From: Calditrichota bacterium
Lineage (GTDB): Bacteria > Calditrichota > Calditrichia > RBG-13-44-9 > J042
Assembly (NCBI GenBank): GCA_013150955.1
Contig: JAADJD010000055.1
Location: 96,661-160,660 of the forward strand
Direction of reading: 5' to 3'
Length of the DNA stretch: 64,000 bases
The stretch's first letter is position 1; each line of letters starts with the position of its first letter. The notes under the pieces were generated by a model. It was given only the letters and a program-made list of their open reading frames with translations. It was not told where the DNA came from and ran no database searches. Made by a program: the position numbers and the translations under genes. Below are positions 1-9,512 of the stretch, piece after piece.

Positions 1-45
1 CACGCATCGCGTGGGGTGGGGAATGGAACATCCCGATAATCCCAT

Positions 46-166
46 CCGCTGCCTGTAGGGCAGCAATATTTATTTTGCCCCTTCAGGGCGGAATGAATTA
101 ATGTTGGGTTTTCTCAATCCCGGGGCGATGCCCCGGGCTGATGTATTTTGCCCTTTCAGGGCGGAA
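46..166 (+). repeat. Direct repeat, copy 1, in palindrome array
   Basis: About 121 bp with palindromes in the order CTGCC/GGCAG, GCCC/GGGC, CCCGGGGC/GCCCCGGG, GCCC/GGGC. It aligns at roughly 85-90 percent by eye with 387-507, so whole multi-palindrome modules have been duplicated and not just single hairpins. Confidence 0.85.
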
Positions 167-386
167 TAATATATGAATGGAGCATCTTTTTCCAGGGGTG
201 TTACCCCTGGTTACCGCATTGCGCTCCTACGGGGCGAAGGTTTTTTAATGTTCCCATCCACGGAGTGTTACCCCGAGCCACCGTATTTTGCCCCTACGAG
301 GCAATTTGCCCGAAGGGCAAAAGGGCAAACATATGTTAGCCCCACGCAACGCGTGGGGGGACATGAAATGCCCCAATATTTAAACC

Positions 387-507
387 CCGCTGCCTGTAGG
401 GCAGCGATATCTATTTTGCCCCTTCAGGGCGGGATGGATTAACGTTGGATATCCCCAATCCCGGGGCGGTGCCCCGGGCTAACGTATTTTGCCCCTTCGG
501 GGCGAAT
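387..507 (+). repeat. Direct repeat, copy 2, in palindrome array
   Basis: Second copy of the module at 46-166, with the same palindrome order and spacing. Several differences preserve pairing, for example GCCCCTTCGGGGC here against GCCCTTTCAGGGC in copy 1. Confidence 0.85.
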
Positions 508-660
508 TGCCCGAAGGGCAATGATAAATGTGCCCCACGCAAGGCAAGCCAGGCATCCCGGCGGAATTCAACCCACTGTGCTGGCGAAACCGATTCCTTC
601 TTTAACCAATCAATCGAACTAAAACCTGCACAACCCGAACAATCACTCGCACCCATTTTT

Positions 661-1702
661 CTAAAATTTGAAAAAGAAGGTCAGACGAAGGAAAACATCC
701 GGTGGCAATCCCGCACCCCCAAGAAATTCACTGTACAAAATGGATTCCACATTGGGAATCAAATGAATTCCCTTGACCGGTTGATAATCCATTCCCGCCA
801 GCACCAACAACGCGGGATTATCTGGATTAAAAGGCAAGTATTCAAATGGTATAACCCGCCACACTGGAATCAAACAGACGATCGAACCGCAAAAATAGTT
901 TTTTCTTCGGAGATATCTCCCAGGCACTAAATGCCGATACCATCTCCAGCGTAACGTCCGGGCCAGAAGGATTCTGTCGCACCTGACGTGCCAGCTGCAA
1001 TCCAATCCACGAACGGCTCTGTCGGTACCCCAGCACCAGCTGAACGGTGTACCAATCCGCATTTCTCCCCCGCAAATCATTGTAATCCCCATACACTTCC
1101 ACAACCCAGCCCGTTTCCGGATAATGCCCCACCGCCAGCATGTACTTTTTCCCCAGATTGTCATCGCTGGCAACGCCTTTTCCATTTCCAATCATCGCAT
1201 GAAATTTTAAAGGAACTCCGGGTACGGAACCCTGCACGGCAATGCCCAGGTCACGGGTACTCCCCCACCTCTGCAAATCTAACGGAGTTTTCTCCACCGG
1301 ACGATATGCCCAGAGTTGCTCTATGAATGCAAAGGTCGGGGTGGGAGCGATGCCCAGATACAGGCGGGCAAACGGCAACGTCCATTTCAGATAGGCATCC
1401 TTTACAAAAGGAACGGCCTTTCCCGAAAGAAAACCATTGCGAGAGGGATTCAATTTACCCGGATGGGCCATTTCCAGTCGAAAACGGAGAGAAATTTGAG
1501 GTGCGGGAGTGTGATCAACCGTCAGGTAAATGCGGCGAATCCAGAAACCATTGAACCGTTTCAAATCATTTAAATGATGGTTGGCAATCCAGTAATAATC
1601 TCCAAACATCAAACCGCGGAACTGAAACGTACGTTGTTCCGCAGACACCAGGGTTCCCAAAAGCAGCAAACCAAGGAAGCCCCATCGAAACCCCTGTCTC
1701 AT
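661..1702 (-). pseudogene. Outer-membrane beta-barrel (porin-like), frameshifted
   Basis: The reading frame starts at 1702 with a clear signal peptide (MRQGFRWGFLGLLLLGTLVS, cleavage near AEQ) and continues as alternating strands typical of phosphate-selective or generic porins. It hits TGA at 842-844 after GYTI. The next frame continues the same barrel without a break from that point (PFEYLPFNPDNP, then IHLIPNVE) and ends in the outer-membrane-type terminus LRLTFFFKF at 661. One extra base near 842-848, within a TTT run, explains everything; removing it gives an intact protein of about 346 residues. It is either a recent pseudogene or a sequencing or assembly error. Substrate unknown. It lies just downstream of tatA on the same strand. 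Confidence 0.75.
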
Positions 1703-1717
1703 CTGCTGCCCCGTTAA

Positions 1718-1885
1718 CTATTCCTTTAACTGCTTATCGCCCGAATTTTCCGACTTAATTTCCTTTTGAAACTCCCGAATGCCGCGTCCCAGATTGCGAG
1801 CCAGTTCTGGCAGACGCTTGGCACCAAAAAACAGCACCAGCACAAAAAGAATGACCAGTAATTCAGGAAGTCCAATTCCACCCAT
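1718..1885 (-). CDS. tatA: Sec-independent translocase subunit TatA
   Basis: 55 residues starting MGGIGLPELL, with one N-terminal membrane helix, the FFGAKRLPELARNLGRGIREF hinge and amphipathic helix, and an acidic/basic polar tail: the standard TatA/E layout. It forms the pore of the twin-arginine pathway for folded proteins. The ORF track starts 17 codons upstream. I prefer the ATG at 1885 because AGGAG sits just ahead of it and the family begins at this point. No tatC is in the window. It lies between thiI and the porin-like gene, all on the minus strand with short gaps. Confidence 0.92.
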   Translation of the reverse strand: MGGIGLPELLVILFVLVLFFGAKRLPELARNLGRGIREFQKEIKSENSGDKQLKE

Positions 1886-1957
1886 GGCGCTCTCCTTTGC
1901 TTTCTTAAAAATTACGGGCTGGCAACCGAATTTCAAATGCGAAAACCAAAATCCCGG

Positions 1958-3184
1958 CTATTCATCCGCATCCGATTCCGGGTAATGGAATTTAACCACC
2001 TCCGTGCGCTGCAGGGCATCCCGGATGAGCCCTTCCACATCCAGGCGGGATTCGGCTTCCTCTACCACCTCCCGTTTTGCCCGGGTTACCGGATGCCGGG
2101 GGACAAACAGGGAGCAGCAGTCCTCATACGGTTCAATGGAAATTTCGTAAGTGCCCAGCTCGCGGGCCATGTCCACAATCTCCTCCTTATCATTTCCCGA
2201 TAGCGGGCGCAAAACCGGTAATCGTGTCACCTCATTAATCACCATCAAATTGCTGAGGGTTTGCGAGGCGACCTGGGCAATGCTTTCGCCGGTAATCAGT
2301 GCCCTGGCACGCTCCCGACGGGCAATTCGTTCCGCCAGCCGCAGCATAAAACGCCGATACAATACCACCCGATAATCCGTGGGGGCCTTCAGCATGATTT
2401 CCTGTTGCACTTCCAGCAGCGGCACCAAATATAATTTGGATGCGTATTGATACCGGGTTAACAACTGGACGATGCGCTGGGAATTCCGAATGGATGCGTC
2501 GCTGGTGAAGGGAACGCTATGGAAATGCACGAAGATGATCTTTACCCCGCGCTTCATAATTTTAAAGGAAGCCACCGGGGAATCGATACCGGCGGAAAGC
2601 AGGCTCACTGCCCGTTCACTGACCCCAACCGGGAGTCCCCGCGCACCCGGAATCCGTTCGGCATACAGAATGGCAAAGCGGTCAAAAATCTCGATATGGC
2701 AGGTCATCTCAGGATGACTTAAATCCACCTTAGCGCCACTCTGTGCCTGTATGGCCGCCCCCACCCGAACATTCACTTCCTGAGAATTTAACGCAAATGC
2801 CTTTTGCGAACGCCGGGTTTTTACCCGAAACGACTGGAAACGATACTGCGCCATCAGTTCACAGGCCACCCGCTCAATCACCCCAATGTCCTGTTCCACA
2901 ATGACGGCCGGAGCAAAGTAAGCGATTCCAAAAACCCTTTGCAAACGCTCCTGAACCCGCTCCCAATCGTAGTCCGGCGGTAACAACACGGCCATCCGGC
3001 CATGAAACCGCCTGACCTGTTGCACCCCGGTGTCCTTCAATGCCTGTTTAATATTTCGGATCAGCTGATTTTCAAACAGATGGCGATTTTCTCCCTTTAA
3101 CCCCACCTCGGCATAATGCACCACCACACATGGCTGAACCGATGAATCCACCCGGGACACGTTTTCCAGCAGCGCTTTTTTCAT
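1958..3184 (-). CDS. thiI: tRNA 4-thiouridine synthase ThiI (no rhodanese domain)
   Basis: 408 residues from MKKALLENV; the 34 extra codons in the ORF track look spurious. It has an N-terminal ferredoxin-like/THUMP RNA-binding part, then a PP-loop ATP pyrophosphatase site SAGIDSPVAS near residue 197 and the family motif CCSLFVPRHPV. ThiI adenylates U8 of tRNA and transfers sulfur to make s4U, and in some bacteria it also supplies thiamine thiazole sulfur. The C-terminal rhodanese domain of enteric ThiI is absent, so the persulfide donor is probably a separate cysteine desulfurase, as known for short ThiI proteins. A separate rhodanese at 14316 is unlinked. Confidence 0.93.
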   Translation of the reverse strand: MKKALLENVSRVDSSVQPCVVVHYAEVGLKGENRHLFENQLIRNIKQALKDTGVQQVRRFHGRMAVLLPPDYDWERVQERLQRVFGIAYFAPAVIVEQDIGVIERVACELMAQYRFQSFRVKTRRSQKAFALNSQEVNVRVGAAIQAQSGAKVDLSHPEMTCHIEIFDRFAILYAERIPGARGLPVGVSERAVSLLSAGIDSPVASFKIMKRGVKIIFVHFHSVPFTSDASIRNSQRIVQLLTRYQYASKLYLVPLLEVQQEIMLKAPTDYRVVLYRRFMLRLAERIARRERARALITGESIAQVASQTLSNLMVINEVTRLPVLRPLSGNDKEEIVDMARELGTYEISIEPYEDCCSLFVPRHPVTRAKREVVEEAESRLDVEGLIRDALQRTEVVKFHYPESDADE

Positions 3185-3420
3185 AACGGGCAATACTACG
3201 AAATATCCACCCGTTAAGCAAGAAGAAAGGTCGGTTACCGCGGTTCGAATCCGTTCTGTTTTCCCAACCCGGAGTAATGGCACCACCTGGATTCAGGGGA
3301 TTTGTCTGTCCAGCCGGAACAACAGGTGGGTGCTTCCATTTGTCCATTTTTACGGAGCCCTTCCTGGCTCCTGCCCGGCACACGCCTGCATAACGCAACA
3401 ACACTCACAGTTTTGAACCT

Positions 3421-3575
3421 TGATTATGCATTAGAACCACGAATGAACGCAAATAAAACTAATAAAATACATTGGATTGTGTCTGGATGAAAATGTGTTC
3501 CGTGAATTATTCGCGATTTTGTGGATATTTTTGGGTTTCATTCGTGTGATTCGTGGTTTAATGCATTATTGGGTT
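3421..3575 (+). repeat. Interspersed hairpin repeat, copy A
   Basis: Reference copy of a family found throughout this window. The left end GATTATGCATTAGAACCACG is the approximate reverse complement of the right end (ATTCGTGGTTTAATGCATTA), and a conserved centre reads GGATGAAAATGTGTTC. The whole unit could fold as one long imperfect hairpin. There is no coding capacity. It lies between thiI and pstS. Confidence 0.85.
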
Positions 3576-3615
3576 AAAACCTCAGGATCCCAATTTTTTA
3601 CAGATTTTCATGCGA

Positions 3616-3650
3616 TTGTAACAGAATTGTAACATTGGCATGTTAAACTA
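3616..3650 (+). promoter_or_regulatory. Pho-box-like direct repeat and promoter of the pst operon
   Basis: Two perfect TTGTAACA units at 3616-3623 and 3627-3634 lie 11 bp apart start to start, the spacing of PhoB half-sites, about 50 bp upstream of pstS. A plausible -10 (TTAAACT) follows around 3642-3648. PhoB-type promoters usually lack a good -35, as here. That PhoB binds here is inference from position and spacing; the sequence differs from the enteric CTGTCAT box. Confidence 0.6.
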
Positions 3651-3683
3651 TGCATCTGCTAAAAGAAAAAGGAGCAATAGACA

Positions 3684-4667
3684 ATGACGAATGGAAAGTT
3701 TGGTAATATGCGACTGATCATCCTGACCCTTACACTGGGATTGCTATTTCAGGCGTTCGGGCAGACGATTCAGGTGGACGAACGCCTTCCACGGTACAAA
3801 AAGGTTCGCGGGATTCGGGGCAATGCGAACAGCATTGGCTCGGACACCATGAACAACCTGATGACCCTCTGGTTAGAAGGGTTCAAAAAATATTATCCCA
3901 TGGTGAACATTCAGGTGGAAGGGAAAGGATCCTCCACCGCTCCGCCCGCACTGATTGAGGGTGTGGCCCAGTTTGGCCCCATGTCTCGAAAGATGAAGGC
4001 CAAAGAAGTGGATGCGTTCGAAAAGAAATACGGTTTCAAGCCCACCGAAATTCGCGTAGCCCTGGATGCCCTGGCGGTTTTCGTCAACCGGGACAATCCC
4101 CTGGACTGCCTGAGTCTGCAAGAGCTGGATGCCATCTTCTCGTCCACCCGCAAACGGGGCTATCCCGAAGACATTACCCGCTGGGGACAGCTGGGATTAA
4201 CCGGCGCCTGGGCCAACAAACCCATCAGCATCTTTGGACGGAATTCCGCCAGCGGCACTTACGGATTCTTCAAAAAAGTGGTTCTGAAAAAAGGTGACTA
4301 CAAAAGCACTGTTAAAGAACAACCCGGATCCGCATCGGTAGTACAGGGCATTACCAAGGATCGTTATGCCATCGGTTACAGCGGGATCGGCTACATCACG
4401 TCCGGTGTAAAGGCACTGGCACTGGCAAAAAAGAAGGGCGGCCCCTGCTACAAGGGCACCTACGAAAACGTGATCTCCAAAAAATATCCGCTTTCCCGAT
4501 ACCTGTACATCTACATCGTGAAAGCCCCCAACAAACCGCTGGATCCGCTGGTGCGAGAATTCCTCAAATTCGTGCTCAGTTATGAGGGACAGAAGATCGT
4601 AGTAAAAGATGGCTATCTGCCGCTGCCCTACGACGTGGTGCAGGAAGAACTCAAGAAATTGCAATAA
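3684..4667 (+). CDS. pstS: Phosphate-binding protein PstS
   Basis: 327 residues with a signal peptide (about 1-26, RLIILTLTLGLLFQAFGQ), so a periplasmic binding protein of the high-affinity phosphate ABC transporter. Phosphate-contact motifs are present: IGSDTMNNL near residue 47, KGSSTAPPAL near 80 and GRNSASGTYGFF near 183. AAAAGGAGC before the first ATG supports that start over the second ATG eight codons in. First gene of pstSCAB-phoU, preceded by the Pho-box-like repeat. There is no lipobox. Confidence 0.95.
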   Translation: MTNGKFGNMRLIILTLTLGLLFQAFGQTIQVDERLPRYKKVRGIRGNANSIGSDTMNNLMTLWLEGFKKYYPMVNIQVEGKGSSTAPPALIEGVAQFGPMSRKMKAKEVDAFEKKYGFKPTEIRVALDALAVFVNRDNPLDCLSLQELDAIFSSTRKRGYPEDITRWGQLGLTGAWANKPISIFGRNSASGTYGFFKKVVLKKGDYKSTVKEQPGSASVVQGITKDRYAIGYSGIGYITSGVKALALAKKKGGPCYKGTYENVISKKYPLSRYLYIYIVKAPNKPLDPLVREFLKFVLSYEGQKIVVKDGYLPLPYDVVQEELKKLQ

Positions 4668-4701
4668 CATGAATTCAAGGGATTGAGATCCACTACGACT
4701 T

Positions 4702-6924
4702 ATGAGACAGCCAAGAGGACTTGAGGAAAAAACATCGGCATTTCGCCAAAAGACCTATCGTCGCGACCGTCGCGCCCGATGGGTCATCACCATCGCCGGT
4801 TATGGAATCATCGCCAGCATTGTGCTGATCTTTGTTTACCTGGTTCTGGAAAGCCTGCCGCTTTCTTTCGGTGCGTCTGTGAAACGCATGTTTGGCTGGG
4901 GACTTCCCAATACCGAACGCGTATTTCTGACCGGAGTGGATTCCTACCAGGAAGTGGTTTACTTCCTTACCGCAGACGGAAAAATCCGATTTTTTCGCCT
5001 TCAGGATCAACGGGAAATTCGACAGGACTCCATTCCTCTTCAGCCCGATGAATCCATCCTTGCCGCCTCCAAAGGCAGCCTGAACCGCGAATGGTTTGCT
5101 GTGGGCACTGATGCCGGGCGGGTGTTCACCGCACGCATCCGGTTTGTGCCCCACTATTCTGACACCGGTCGGGTTATTCTACCTGAATTTGAACTGGATG
5201 ATACCTTTTCCATTGCCGCGGATACTGTTCATCCCCACGTGGAACGCCTTGTCTTCCGCCAGAACGAAGATGACGCCCGTTTCTGGTTGTGGGAAAACCA
5301 CGACGGTCAGCTGGTTCTTCGGCACTACGATCCGGATTTTGAGGAAACGTACACCGTTCCCATTCCCGCAGAATGGGGCGAACAGAAAGTGACCGCCCTA
5401 ACCATGAGTTATAGCGGCGATCAGATCGCCGTGGGAGTTTCCGGGGGCGACGTCTACTGGTTTCGGTACAGCGATGGCGAGGTGGTGCTTCAGGATCGAT
5501 TCAGCGCCAGCCATCAGCCCATCAGCGCACTGGCCTACCTGATTGGGGACAATGCGCTGGTGGTTGGGGACACAGATGGGCAGGTGACAGTCTGGTTTCC
5601 GGTGCGCAGCCACAGCCAGATTTTCAAGATGCAGCCCATTCACCGTTTCCGTGCGCATCCCGCTGCGGTGGAGCAGATCTATCCCTCTCCCCGGAACCGA
5701 AACTTCCTGACTATCGATACCCGCGGAAATGCCCATTTGAATTACTCCACCACCAGTCGCACCCAGCTGGAATTTCAGCCCGCCCGCGATCGCATCCAGG
5801 CAGCCGCCATCGCTCCCAAGGCCAATGGCATCGTGGTTATCGACGCACAGCATCGCATCGGGCATTTCTGGCTGGATAATCCCCACCCGGAAATTACCCT
5901 GAAAACCCTGTTCGGAAAGGTCTGGTACGAAGGATATCCCAAACCGGCATTTGTCTGGCAATCTACCGGCGGATCCGACGCCTTCGAGCCGAAATTCAGC
6001 CTGGTTCCGCTGATCTTTGGGACGTTCAAAGGCACCCTTTATGCCATGTTCTTCTCCGTTCCGCTGGCCCTGCTGGCAGCCATCTACGTTTCTCAGTTTG
6101 CACCCCACTGGCTATCTCGAATCGTAAAGCCCACGGTCGAAATCATGGCGGCACTGCCCAGCGTGGTGATTGGTTTTCTGGGCGGCCTGTACTTTGCTCC
6201 GCTGTTCGAAAAACACCTGACGGCCATCCTGATTTTCCTGATCGCCCTGCCACTGGTGTTCATGATCTTCATTCTGGGATGGCGGCAGGTGCCAGAGCAC
6301 CACCGCCTGCGCATCCCCATCGGTTGGGAATTGTGGTTTACCGTTCCGGTAACCTTTCTGGCCATTGCCCTGTCCCTGACATTAGCCCCGCATGTGGAGC
6401 AGTGGTTTTTCGGCGGCGATCTAAAGCAGTGGATTTACACCGCACTGGGCATGACCTACGACACACGGAACAGCATTGTGGTGGGTTTTGCCCTGGGCTT
6501 TGCCGTTATCCCCATTATTTTTACGGTGGCAGAGGACGCGCTAAGTAACGTTCCCGAATCGTTAACCTCCGCTTCGCTGGCTTTGGGAGCCTCCCGCTGG
6601 CAAACGGTGCGACGGGTGGTGTTACCCGCCGCTGCAGGGGGAATATTTGCCGCCGTGATGCTGGGATTCGGTCGGGCTGTGGGAGAAACCATGATTGTGC
6701 TCATGGCCACCGGCAACACACCCATCATCGACCTGAGCCCGTTTAACGGTTTCCGCACCATGAGCGCCTGTATTGCCGTGGAAATTCCCGAAGCGCCGGT
6801 GGGCGGTACCCTTTATCGAGTGCTTTTCCTGACTGCCCTGTTGCTGTTCAGCTTTACCTTTATTATTAACACCCTCTCTTCGGTGGTTGGTGAACGGTTG
6901 CGAAAAAAATATGCGAGATTTTAA
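4702..6924 (+). CDS. pstC: Phosphate ABC transporter permease PstC, long form with periplasmic insertion
   Basis: 740 residues, about twice the short enteric PstC. One membrane helix (about 25-50) is followed by some 360 residues of WD40/beta-propeller-like sequence with repeats such as ALTMSYSGDQIAVGVSGGDVYWFRYSDGE. The permease domain begins near residue 430 and carries the EAA loop SLALGASRWQTVRRVVLPAA near 624 and GRAVGETM. Long PstC forms with such an insertion are known in Pseudomonas-like bacteria. Pairs with PstA as the membrane channel. It starts 34 bp after pstS and has no strong ribosome site. The role of the insertion is unknown. Confidence 0.93.
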   Translation: MRQPRGLEEKTSAFRQKTYRRDRRARWVITIAGYGIIASIVLIFVYLVLESLPLSFGASVKRMFGWGLPNTERVFLTGVDSYQEVVYFLTADGKIRFFRLQDQREIRQDSIPLQPDESILAASKGSLNREWFAVGTDAGRVFTARIRFVPHYSDTGRVILPEFELDDTFSIAADTVHPHVERLVFRQNEDDARFWLWENHDGQLVLRHYDPDFEETYTVPIPAEWGEQKVTALTMSYSGDQIAVGVSGGDVYWFRYSDGEVVLQDRFSASHQPISALAYLIGDNALVVGDTDGQVTVWFPVRSHSQIFKMQPIHRFRAHPAAVEQIYPSPRNRNFLTIDTRGNAHLNYSTTSRTQLEFQPARDRIQAAAIAPKANGIVVIDAQHRIGHFWLDNPHPEITLKTLFGKVWYEGYPKPAFVWQSTGGSDAFEPKFSLVPLIFGTFKGTLYAMFFSVPLALLAAIYVSQFAPHWLSRIVKPTVEIMAALPSVVIGFLGGLYFAPLFEKHLTAILIFLIALPLVFMIFILGWRQVPEHHRLRIPIGWELWFTVPVTFLAIALSLTLAPHVEQWFFGGDLKQWIYTALGMTYDTRNSIVVGFALGFAVIPIIFTVAEDALSNVPESLTSASLALGASRWQTVRRVVLPAAAGGIFAAVMLGFGRAVGETMIVLMATGNTPIIDLSPFNGFRTMSACIAVEIPEAPVGGTLYRVLFLTALLLFSFTFIINTLSSVVGERLRKKYARF

Positions 6925-6927
6925 GCG

Positions 6928-8586
6928 ATGAAAGATCGACGCATCAGTTACTTTCGGCAAAAAGGCGATGCTTACATTATGGGCACCAGCATTGGTCTGG
7001 TGTTGTCCCTGCTCATGGTCGCTTTCATCATGGGGGTGATTCTGGTCAAAGGGCTGGGATTCTTCTGGCCGTCCAACTTGCTTTTTGTGAAATTGGAGGA
7101 TGGAAAAGCCTATCTGGGGGAAGTGACCGATCGGGAAGAAAAAACCGTCATCGACGCATCTGGAACCTCCCGGCGCCTGAAGGAAGTGCAGCTAAAAATC
7201 GGGAATCGGGATTTGTACGGACTGGATTTCATCTGGATCCCGCTGGATGCGGTCGTTAAACAAACCTATCCGCGTATGGCCATCACCATCGAGCGGCTTG
7301 AGTACGGAAATTTTTACGGTTTCCCACAGCGCTTGCATGCGATTACGGAGACGTGGCTGGCAGAAGAAAGCGGCTTCATCCGTCGGCTGCAGCAGTGGCA
7401 CGATCGGGCGGTGGAAAATCGCAAGCGAATTGCGAAACTGGAGAAGCGCCTGAACCGGCTACTGGAACCCCTGTCGCATCTGGAGCGAGAAATTTCGTTG
7501 CTGGAGATTTCCCCACAGGCTCAAACCCCCGAAGGGCAGGCCAGGCTGCAGGCGCTGGAGGAAGAAATTGCCCGCATGGAAGCCAGAATCAGCGATCGCT
7601 ACGAAGCGCTAAATCGCCAGCTGGAGAAACTCCATCAGGAAAACGCGCAATTAATACTGACCGTTCAAACCGCCGATGGGGCGGAAAAAGCTATTCCCCT
7701 GGAAAAGATTGTCCGCTTTTATTTTCCCAATCAGATGAATCTTTTCCAGAAGAGCGCCCTTTATGCCAGCAAATTGTGGGAATTTGTTTCGGCGAATCCA
7801 CGGGAATCCAATACTGAGGGCGGCATTTTCCCCGCCATCTTCGGAACGGTTCTCATGGTACTCATAATGTCCATTGCCGTGGTACCCTTCGGAGTGATGG
7901 CCGCCATTTACTTATCGGAATACGCCCGACAGGGCCCGGTCGTTCGCCTGATTCGGCTTTCCATTAATAATCTGGCCGGGGTGCCTTCCATCGTGTTCGG
8001 TATCTTCGGGCTCAGCTTTTTCATCTACATGATTGGGGGTACCATCGATCAGCTTTTCTTCAGCAGCAAGTTACCCGAACCCACATTTGGCACCGGGGGC
8101 ATTTTGTGGGCATCGCTTACACTGGCCCTGTTGACCCTTCCGGTTGTGGTGGTGGCCACAGAAGAGGGCATCCTGGCAGTTCCTCAGGCCAACAAAGAGG
8201 CGGCACTGGCACTGGGCGCAACCCGCTGGCAAATGATACGGAAAATTGTGCTCCCCAATGCCATGCCAGGCATTTTAACCGGGCTGATCCTGGCCATCAG
8301 TCGCGGTGCAGGGGAAGTCGCCCCGCTAATGATCACAGGCGTGGTCAAACTGGCTCCATCGCTTCCGCTGGATACGACCTTCCCCTTTCTGCATCTGGAT
8401 CGGAAATTCATGCACCTGGGCTTTCATATTTACGATGTGGGCTTTCAGTCGCCCAACGTGGAAGCGGCAAAACCCATGGTCTACACCACCGCACTGTTGC
8501 TCATCCTGCTGGTGGTAGTATTGAATATGATTGCCATTCGCATGAGGAACAATCTCCGCAAAAAATATAAAATGGCAGCGTTTTAA
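6928..8586 (+). CDS. pstA: Phosphate ABC transporter permease PstA, long form
   Basis: 552 residues. An N-terminal membrane helix (about 15-40) is followed by a soluble stretch with a strong coiled coil (about 140-235, e.g. [23 protein letters not shown]). The permease domain starts near residue 295, and the EAA loop [22 protein letters not shown] is near 423, followed by [11 protein letters not shown]. This long form is the partner of long PstC. It begins 3 bp after pstC and overlaps pstB by one base, so it is probably translationally coupled. Confidence 0.94.
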   Translation: MKDRRISYFRQKGDAYIMGTSIGLVLSLLMVAFIMGVILVKGLGFFWPSNLLFVKLEDGKAYLGEVTDREEKTVIDASGTSRRLKEVQLKIGNRDLYGLDFIWIPLDAVVKQTYPRMAITIERLEYGNFYGFPQRLHAITETWLAEESGFIRRLQQWHDRAVENRKRIAKLEKRLNRLLEPLSHLEREISLLEISPQAQTPEGQARLQALEEEIARMEARISDRYEALNRQLEKLHQENAQLILTVQTADGAEKAIPLEKIVRFYFPNQMNLFQKSALYASKLWEFVSANPRESNTEGGIFPAIFGTVLMVLIMSIAVVPFGVMAAIYLSEYARQGPVVRLIRLSINNLAGVPSIVFGIFGLSFFIYMIGGTIDQLFFSSKLPEPTFGTGGILWASLTLALLTLPVVVVATEEGILAVPQANKEAALALGATRWQMIRKIVLPNAMPGILTGLILAISRGAGEVAPLMITGVVKLAPSLPLDTTFPFLHLDRKFMHLGFHIYDVGFQSPNVEAAKPMVYTTALLLILLVVVLNMIAIRMRNNLRKKYKMAAF

Positions 8587-9458
8587 TGGAACATGAACTG
8601 ATAATGGGTGAAACCATGGTCGAAGTCAAAAAAACCGAAAATGACGTTCAGCTCCAATTCGAATCGCCAAAGACTGATTTTGATTCCATATTGGAAGGCG
8701 AGCATATTGTCATCGAAACCATCGATTTAAATTTTTACTACTCGCCAGAGAGCCATGCGCTTAAAAACATCAATATAAAAATTCCGGAAAAGAAAGTTAC
8801 CGCATTCATCGGGCCTTCGGGATGCGGGAAATCCACCCTGCTGCGCACGTTCAACCGGATGAACGATCTGATCCCCGGCGCCTACCTCACCGGAAAGGTG
8901 ATTATCGAAGGGCAGGATATTTACCGGGACAACATCCGGCTGGAAGAACTGCGCAAGAAAGTGGGCATGGTGTTTCAAAAATCCAACCCATTCCCCATGT
9001 CCATCTGGGAAAACGTGGCCTTTGGCCCCAAGGTGAATGGTATTACTGATAAGACCCTGCTGGATGAGATAGTGGAATCCGCCCTGAAGCAAGCCGATTT
9101 GTGGAAAGAAGTTAAGGATCGGCTTCATCAGTCGGCACTGGATCTGTCCGGTGGTCAACAACAGCGCCTGTGTATTGCCCGTACCCTGGCAAACAAACCG
9201 GACATCATCTTGATGGACGAGCCGGCCTCGGCGCTGGATCCCATCTCCACAGGCAAAATCGAGGAAACCATCGAAGAACTGAAGCAAAATTATACTATCG
9301 TGATCGTCACCCACAACATGCAACAGGCGGCACGCATTTCCGATTACACCGCCTTTATGATGCTGGGCGAGCTCATCGAATTCGACAAAACAAAAGTCAT
9401 ATTCACCAATCCAAAGGTCAAATTAACGGAAGATTATATTACCGGTCGATTTGGATAA
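8586..9458 (+). CDS. pstB: Phosphate import ATP-binding protein PstB
   Basis: 290 residues and a complete ABC ATPase: Walker [10 protein letters not shown] near residue 76, Q-loop [11 protein letters not shown], signature LSGGQQQR near 186, Walker [14 protein letters not shown] and H-loop [13 protein letters not shown], all typical of PstB. It powers phosphate import through PstC/PstA in the cytoplasm. Start ATG at 8586 overlaps the pstA stop (TAATG). Its N-terminus is some 35 residues longer than the core family; a later ATG at codon 7 or 12 could be the real start. Confidence 0.95.
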   Translation: MEHELIMGETMVEVKKTENDVQLQFESPKTDFDSILEGEHIVIETIDLNFYYSPESHALKNINIKIPEKKVTAFIGPSGCGKSTLLRTFNRMNDLIPGAYLTGKVIIEGQDIYRDNIRLEELRKKVGMVFQKSNPFPMSIWENVAFGPKVNGITDKTLLDEIVESALKQADLWKEVKDRLHQSALDLSGGQQQRLCIARTLANKPDIILMDEPASALDPISTGKIEETIEELKQNYTIVIVTHNMQQAARISDYTAFMMLGELIEFDKTKVIFTNPKVKLTEDYITGRFG

Positions 9459-9512
9459 TCGCCCAGAACAATGTAAACTACGGGTACTGAATTAAGCAGG
9501 AGAAACGGTTTC

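Larger units (their letters stand above)
1..540. repeat. Array of short GC-rich palindromes
   Basis: This non-coding stretch is a mosaic of at least five palindrome types separated by AT-rich linkers. They are CCCACGC-AAC-GCGTGGG (341-357; cut by the window edge at 1-16, half only near 533-540), CTGCC-TGTAG-GGCAG (49-63 and 390-404), GCCC-CTTCA-GGGC variants (near 77, 151, 418 and 490), CCCGGGGC-GAT-GCCCCGGG (119-137 and 459-477) and TTGCCCGAAGGGCAA (305-320 and 508-521). The ORFs on both strands here are shadows produced by the symmetric GC-rich repeats. Similar modules occur as extragenic palindrome clusters in FCB-group genomes. No transposase is present in the window. Confidence 0.85.

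Noticed and set aside
1-540. CRISPR-like array
   Set aside because: Repeats are of several kinds with variable spacing and are all palindromic; there are no regular spacers and no cas genes.
842-844. TGA in the porin-like gene as a second selenocysteine codon
   Set aside because: Reading through gives TAA after four codons, while the adjacent frame continues the barrel perfectly. A frameshift is the simpler explanation.
3242-3252. GGTTCGAATCC, a T-loop-like sequence on the plus strand near thiI
   Set aside because: The flanking bases do not form a T stem, an acceptor stem or an anticodon arm on either strand, so I do not call a tRNA.
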